Shown here piece after piece: positions 23,601 to 31,800 of a stretch of 64,000 bases of DNA; positions within the stretch are counted from its first letter, which is position 1; every line of letters begins with the position of its first letter. The notes under the pieces were generated by a model. That model was not told the origin of the DNA. It worked only from the letters and a program-made list of their open reading frames with translations, and searched no databases. Position numbers and translations under genes: made by a program. Origin of the DNA: Brachypodius melanocephalos (Eukaryota; Chordata; Aves; Passeriformes; Pycnonotidae); assembly GCA_013398615.1 (NCBI GenBank), contig VZSR01000478.1:15095-79094 (forward strand). The letters run 5' to 3'.

Positions 23601-25850
23601 AGAGTGGCACGAACCCTTAACTGAACCGTCATCCAGGTACACTTCCCAGAGGAATCTCTTGCCAAGAATTATGCATATGATTTAACAATGCTTTTACTCA
23701 CTCTGGTTAGGCAGCTAAGTCTGTGTTATGTATCACTGCTTAAAAGAGGGTTTGAGGTCTCTCCAAAAAATGTGTAATCATAGGTCTGCATAGCTACAGC
23801 ACCTGGCAGTCAGTCAGCTCCTTCAGTGATGGCCAAATCCTTTCTCAAACATCAGCTAAAAGGAAATGGATATGTTCAACACAACCCTTTGAGCATAGCT
23901 TTCCTCTCAAACCTGAATGGATGCTTCATTTCATCTCAGGACCTCTGATTAACACTGCACCTGTATTCATCTACGATTGGGCAAAGATAAAATTCATCAT
24001 GTGAATGGAACCAAACTCCCAGGAAACAGACAAGGAGGCTGGGATAACGATCTGAAATTTCATACACTGCTTCAGACAAGGAGGCTGGGATAACGATCTG
24101 GAATTTCACGATGCTTCAGACCACTAGATTAACACCAGCAAGGAAGTGGTAGCAGAGATCATGCTTTGAAATCACATTGTTTATCCTCCTGACAAGCCAA
24201 GTGGTTTGATGGACCTCAACAATAACAGCACAAATCCGGTCAGAACAGGCAGTACCAAGGTAACAACTACAAACAAAATAGTCATAAATATCATGCTGCT
24301 TCAACTTTACTTCTGCTGCATCCTACTCTCTTGCAAAATCCAGCCCCTTTCCCAGCTCTTTAGTACAGGCTAAATCAACTCTTCCTGTAGTTGGTCAGAG
24401 CTTGTCCTCACTGTCACTGTTCCCTTCCCACACAGCCTGATTCCACATCCCCTCACTTTGAAAACCCTTTGCTCCCTCAGGCCATTCATCTACATTCTGG
24501 CAAGGTGAATGGGCAAGTAACAACCCTGGTTTTTAACCCTGAGAGAGATTTAGAAGCCATCTCCCTTTCCCCCTTTCCTCAGCATCACTCAGACATCCTG
24601 TATCAGGAAACTTCTTTGTTCTGTTCATCCTCCTCCTGCCTGGCATCTGTTTGAAGATGATGCCTGGTCCTTCCCCGTGTAGGCTTAGAAGGGTCCAGAG
24701 TCAGCAGAGTCTTACTCAGCTGCCAAGATTTAAACCAGGTCTAAACTAGATTTAAAACATGGCCTTTCAGTACTTAAAGGGGCTTGTAAGAAATAGGGAG
24801 AGCAACTTTTTACATAGGCAGATAGTGATGGGACAAGGGGGTGTGGTTTTAAACTACAAGAGGAGGAATTCCTATTTACATGAGGAGGAAGTGATTGACT
24901 GTGAGGGTGGGGAGGCCCTGGCACAGGGTGCCCAGAGAAGCTGTGGCTGCCCTGGATCCCTGGACATTTTCAAGGCCAGGCTGGACAGGGCCTGGAGCAA
25001 TCTGGAATAGTGGAAGGTGTCCCAGCCCATGGCAGGGGGTGGAACTGGGTGGTCTTTAATGTCCCTTCACATTCTGTAATGTGGAAGAACTGAGACAACT
25101 GAATTGTCCCAGCCAATACTTTTCCAGGATCTCAGCCTAAGGCAGAAACTTTGCACAGAAATTAACAGAAACAAAACTTCGTAAGCTTAAATTGCAAACA
25201 AGGCTCTTCTGTAGCAAGTGCTAGGCAAGCTTCTGCAAATAACAGCACTGTCTACTTCATCAAGTTTCTTTTGGAGTAATCAGTCTTCAATATTAGAGCA
25301 ATGTCCCTATTGTTATTCCTGCAAACAAATAAAAGAAATAAACTTACTTTCAAAGTCTCCTTCCCACCACCTTGGGCAAAACACACAATTGGGATCTTCC
25401 CACCGTAATTCGATTCTGTAAAATATGCCAAAAGAAAAAAAGAAAAAAGATTCAATCAATTAATGCAGTTTGAACAACTCATTTTTCCTGAGTACCATGA
25501 AAGAATTTCCAAGCCATTCATGCAAATACTAGTTTGCTGTTGATTTTGCCAGTTACTAACTGCTGTTTTTAACAAAAACTCAGTCTTGCCTAGCATTCTG
25601 CATGGCTGACTTTTAGACACCCTTCTCCAACAGAAGCTTTTCCCTTCTAGAATTCCTAATTTTTGCTGTCTCGGAAGTCCTTAAAACGGAATTTTATTGT
25701 ACTCATCCGCTCCTTTTACAATTTTGAGTCTTAGTGAAACGTTCTTATCACAAACTCAAGATAGAGAACCTCTGAATTGACATTTTCAATCATAAAATAA
25801 AGGTAAGAATTCTGTAACTATAGGAGCTAGTGTTTGAGACATCTTCCAAG

Positions 25851-25881
<31 letters not shown>

Positions 25882-28800
25882 AACCCAAACAACAACACAC
25901 CCAAAAGCTTTTTAAGAATTTCCTGCTAAGGCTTTTGATTCCTTTTTTTGGTCTGGTAAAGAAGTGCGTGAGGTGAAAGAGAAATTATTTAGCAGCAGGT
26001 TGCAGGCAGCTCAGTCACCCCCACAAATAAATATTGTGGGAAAAGCCTAATTTCAGCTCCTGTGTAATTGTGCTCCAGCTACCTGAAATTCAGTGACAGG
26101 TGAGACGTATATAGAAGGGTCAGCTTCCAAGAGGGAGGGAGGGAGGGAAGGGCTGTGTGGCTGAAATGAAGCATTTGCTGTGACACAAAGGAAGACGAGG
26201 GAAGGTGCTGCTCTGCAGAGGGCAGGTTGCTCCAGACAGAGCTCCAGATGCACTGCAGTTAACACACAGACCCCTTCCAGCCCAGCAGCCACAGGATGCT
26301 GCCTTTACTTCCTTACTGCAGTAAAATCACTGTGGATCAGCCCCAAGGCATGCACAGACACCAAAAGGAAGAAGAGGATACCTGGGATGACCCGCTCTGA
26401 AATGTACTTCTCCAGCTGGGTGCGCACTTTGGCCTCTACCGTGGGGTGCCCGTGGGTGCCGTTATCCACCAGCAGGAGATGGGTGTGGTTGTTGTCCAGG
26501 CAGTACAGGGGGTCTCTCTTCAGGTCATCCATGATGTAGTGGGCCAAGTAGCTCCCCTAGGGGCACCAGCACAGCACAGTTTGACAGAGATTCAAGGACA
26601 CACCCACCTTATTTATGTGGAGGAACAATTTTTTAGAGGTGTTCCATCCTGTTTGGTGGACAAGAGACAAGGGGGGCTGCCCCAGTGCATCCGGCAGGTA
26701 GGATAGCAGTGTCAATGAAGATCTTAGACAGCAGCAGCAGATACCACAGGCCTTAGCTCATGGGAATCCCTGCCGTGGGGCAGTGCATGGGGATTCCAGA
26801 GCTAGACTAAGCATGGGAGAGGTTAATCCCTAAAACAATGCCAGACACGGAGATAGAGCAGCTGAACTGGAGCCGAACTCCCACAGAGACACGCCAGAAT
26901 CTGGCACAGCTGGAATCCTTCTCACCAGGCCTGATGTGTGTGACCAACTTGGGTGTGAGAACATTTTACTCTCTTCCTGTCCTGGGAAGAGCTCCCAGAG
27001 TTTTGAGGCCGAGCCTTCTCTTTCTTTCCCCACCAACCCATCCATGCAGCACCTGAGGACACAGTTTAAGGGTGAATGTGGTGGTGGTGCTGGGCTGGCA
27101 GCTGCACCTGATGATCTTGGAAGCCCAAGTTGCTCAGCCCGAACTTTAACCCCATCAATGATTCCGTGCTCCTTACGTCGCTGTGGGCCGTGCGGATGAG
27201 CGTGTCCCGGTTGGAGATCATGCCCCAGGCGGCGATGCCAATGGCCACCACGTTCTCCTCGGAGCTGCGGCTGATGGTGTTGTCCCTGACCACCTCCCCG
27301 ATGTACTTCATCAGCCCGTAGTGCGTCCCACCGGTGAAAATCCAGGCTCCTGGAAGAACACCCGCTCACCTGGGGGAGCACGGCCAAACAGCCACCCTCC
27401 CACAGCACCAAAGGCATAACCCAAACCCCCTCTGTGACCTTGGGGCTTTGTTCTTCAACTGAGCACAGAAGAGATGCTACACAACTGGGGGAGAACCGGG
27501 GGAGTTCCTGATGCCAAGACATGGATTTTGGGCTGAATTTTGACAGATTTGGGCTGAAACTGGGGTGAAATTTTCCAAATTTCACCGAATTCCAGGCAGG
27601 ATTTTTGAGGGATTTCATTACCACAGGCACTCCCTGACTAAATCCCAGTCATGTTACTGGCAAACCATTAATACCACGTGTCCCAAGTGCAGCAGCCAAG
27701 CAGAAGCAAAAAGAACACTGTGCTTCCCCAGGGAGCCTTTGAGCTGCTATCCCTGCCCCCGTGTTGTGCAGCAGCAAAGCAGCAGAGGCACAGAAGGGGA
27801 GTTTACCCTTGGACTGGGCAATGTAGATCAGCCTGCTGAAGATCTTGCGCATGCGGGGCTTGAGCGCGAAATTCTTGGCACCACCGGTGACGGAGATGAC
27901 GAGGTTTGGGGTCTTCAGGTGCCAGTGCTGGGTCATGAGGTCGTAGAGGGTCTCTGAGTCCGTGTCACACGACAGCCGGATGTACTGGGGAAGAGAAAAC
28001 AGGAGAGCAAATACAGCAGGAGATAAACTGGGATTGCTAGGAACAACCCAGGGATTGCATTTTCCTCTCTGCTCTACAGCCTCGTTCCAACAGCCAAGAG
28101 ATGAAAGGCAAGGGGATAATGAAATTCTTGTTTCTTCCTCTGAAGCCCCTTTATCCTTCCCCTAGAGAAGGTGAGAGCAGTGACCTTGAGCTTCACCCTG
28201 CAAGGTTGAACACACCACCACTATAGCAACTAGCTCCAATGGTGCTGTTTAAAGCTTAGATTATGAATCAGTGGCAGCATCACTGTTGCAAATGAACTGA
28301 TAATAATGACAGCTGTATTTTGATTACCCTACTCAAATAAATACCAGGCTCCATGTGAATGGTGTCCCTATCACAACAAACACCCACTCCAGTGTTTCAA
28401 GTCTAACACAAAAGAAATACGTCAAGCACATAAGAGAGAGAATCTGGCTTCAGGTGGACTCAACATGCCTCCATCTATGTAGAAGCTTCTCTGGCCTTGT
28501 CTTGCTTTGCTGTTCAAAAGCCTCTTCAGAGTTTCATCACTTTTGGAAGACATTCGTGGCTGCACAAGCCAAATCAGGAGATGAAAAGGAGTAGCTTGGA
28601 CCTGAATCATAGAAGATTTTGTGTTGATTGCCTGGTGTTTGCAGGAGAGCAAAATGAAAGCAATTACTTTGAGGTGGAAATGTCCCCACCTGAGAGACAC
28701 TGAACTTTAATAAAAAGTGTGTTCCAGGACAGGATCCCAGAAGGAGTTAAAGCATTTAGGACATCAGAGAGGATGCTGAACAGGCTCCAGAACTACACAG

Positions 28801-31800
28801 GAGAGCTAAGGGCCTCCCACAGCTTCTGCCCTAAGAAGCTTCAGCCACATGAAGCTTTGGGTGTTCTTCTGGAGAGAATCCCTTATAGGAGAGGTGAGAG
28901 CTACCAGGAAAATTACCTGGTCAGCGCTGCCCACAGCAAACCTGCCAGCTCCACTGCAGCAGGCCAACGCCTGGGCTCAGCATCTCCCTCTCCCGAAGTG
29001 CAATGGTGCCATCTCCTGGTACTGCTGGATGCTGCTCCCAGACCATGGCGGTGATTCAGGGAAGTCTTTTTGGGGGATGGGTTCCCAAAACATCGAATGC
29101 AGTGACTGCGATGCTCGTGGATGTTATGCGGTCTGAGCAGCACAGCAGAAACAAAGAGCTCAAAAGCTGGACTTACAGAGGGTGAGATTTTATAGAATCC
29201 CAGAGTGGTCTTGGCTGGAAGGGAGCTTAAACCTCATTCGGTCCCATGCTTGCCATGAGCACCTTCCACTATGCCAGGCTTCTCCAAGCCTCATCCAGCC
29301 TGGCCTGGGACACTGCCAGGGATCCAGGGACAGCCACCTGTACCAGGGCCTGCCCACCCCTCACAGGGAGGAATTCCTTCCCAATATCCCATCTAACCCT
29401 GCCCTCTGGCAGTGTGAAGCCACTTCCCCTTGTCCTGTCACTCCATCCCTTGCCCCATCTCTCCTGGAGCCTCTTTAGGCACTGGAAGACCTCCCTGGAG
29501 CCTTCTCTTCTCCAGGCTTAAATACCCCCAGCTCTCCCAGCCTGTCCTCAAACCTCTTTATGAGTCTGTTCACATCTCATTTCTGCTCAGAACCTTTTAG
29601 GTCTCATCTGTCCTAAAAAGCACTATGCAGAGTATAAGACTTCCCATCCCTCACTGATAATTGTCAGCAATTCTTACGTCACCCTGAGTTTGAAATCCTC
29701 CCTGCTGCACATCAACAGAAAAAGCACTTGGCGATCTTCAGGAGCAGCAGGTGCCTTGCTGTGCAGGGAATAAGAACAGGGAATTGAGATGTGATTCCAG
29801 CCAACATTCCAATGGGATGGACTAGCAGATTTATAAGCTGTGTTTGAACAAAGTATGTTCTGAAATACACACAGCGGCCTTGAGAGTTCACATGAAACAA
29901 CTGAGGGCACATGAACTGATTTCCAAAGTTGGAAGTGGGGAAGACACAGCCTAAGGAAAGAACATTTAACCTTTGAGAGGTCGGGAATATTGCAATGGAG
30001 CAAAGCGCTTTTTGTTCCTGTACAGTCACACAGCAGCTTACAACAAAGTAGTACAAAGCTAAAATGTGCATATAAAAAATATGTGAAGTACATGGATCTG
30101 TTTAACTGTGATTTGAAACTTTTGGTCTCATTTCCCACCCAAATGCCTCTCATTTCTGCTACTTTGCATAAACCAAACCAAATTAATTTACATAGCAGGC
30201 TCTGATTTTCCTCATTTATTTTGATAGTCCCAAGCAACCTGCACTGGTACTAAATATGAGCCATTTAGAGGAGGCAGATGAGCTCAGCCACACGTGACTC
30301 CTCACAAGCATCAGTGTAAATGACCAGAAACAGCAACAGCAACTATTTTCTTCTTCGCACACCTTCACTGTCCCCACTTCAAACAAGCATACAAAGAGGA
30401 AAAAACCCAACAAATAGAATAAAACTTTTGAAGTTCCACAAATATCTTACATCCCTCCAGAACTTTCCACCCCAGGAAATATTCAATTGTTTATAGGCCC
30501 GAGCAAGCTGGTCTATGTGGATATAAAATAATCCTTGCATATTACCCTCATTCACCCATTCTCCTGCTGTGCCTGGAAAGAGAAAATCTCTTTACACTCT
30601 CATCACCAGCCTAACCAGCAAGTAACACAGAAGGAATGATCCTTTGTTACCTGTTTTCAGGGCTTGAGAAACAAGTTTGTGCCCCTTGTAGCCCATCTCC
30701 TGCCATTAGAATAAAATCCATTTCACCTTCCCTGCTTTTGAGGAGCTCCCACTGGTACTCAATAGAGGCCTCCTATGAATGAATATCCTTAATATTTCCA
30801 CTTACCTTTCCTTTTTTTCCTAAGTTTTCAAACTGAATGTCCCCGAAGGCATCAGTAGGAAGCTCCTTCGTGTGCTTCTTGTAGTTCCATTTCTCGGTGG
30901 TGTTAACCTGGGTGCCCTCTATGTGCTGATTTTCGGGGTATCCACACTTACATAAGTTACCCCTGAAAGAGGAGTGAACAGACACGAGACCCATGAGGAA
31001 TGCTGAGCACAGAAAAGTGAGCTCTGACAGCAAGGAAAGCAGCAGGTGGAGCTACAGAACCAGCTGTGTGTGGGACCCTACTGGGATTCGCCACCTGACA
31101 AAGCAGAGCAGCACCTGATCCTGCTTCCTCTCCCATAACCTTCTTCTGCCCAGCACTGGGAAGTGGAACGCAGCTCAGGAACCAAGCTGTGCTGAGGGAT
31201 TTCTCCCCCTTTTTGCACTCTTAACCACACAGGATGAGTTCACTGCATCTCCTCTCCCAGGTAACAAGTGACAGGAGAGAAAAAGGCCTCAAGTTGTGCC
31301 AGAGGAGGTTCAGATTGGATATTAGGAAAAAAAAAAAAAAGGATGGAAAGGGCTGTCAGGTATTGGCACAGACTGCCCAGGGTCATGGTGGAGTCACCAT
31401 CCCTAGAAGTATTCCAAAACCATATGAATATGGCACCTGAGGACATGGTTTACTGGTGCTGTGGGGCTGACTTGATTTTAAAGATCCTCTCCATAGCCCA
31501 CATTCCTGCTTCCTCAGAGGACATGGAGAAAGGGGTAATGAATTGCTTGTCTCATTTAGAAAGGTTTCTTCTACTCTGCTGTACCTTGCAAAGCTCCCCT
31601 TAAAAATATCCAGACAAAAATAACCCAGCAAGTTCTGCAACCCTCTCCCAGAGGGCTTGCAGGAAGAGGAGCTGATGAGAACCAGCTCCTCCACCCTTTG
31701 CTGGTGCCTTGCCAGGCATCCCATTTTTGGTGGCAGAGGAGGATCCTAAGCAAGGCTTTCTGAAATGAGACTCGTTTCCCTCCCTCTCTCTGAGGCATTT

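Noticed and set aside
26830..27630. A 266-codon minus-strand open frame overlapping TRPM8 exon 5
   Set aside because: It reads exon 5 in the wrong frame. The TRPM8 frame matches the family and has proper splice sites.
29674..30237. A 187-codon minus-strand open frame in TRPM8 intron 3
   Set aside because: Cysteine-rich low-complexity reading with no domain and no splice support. It lies within an intron on the same strand.
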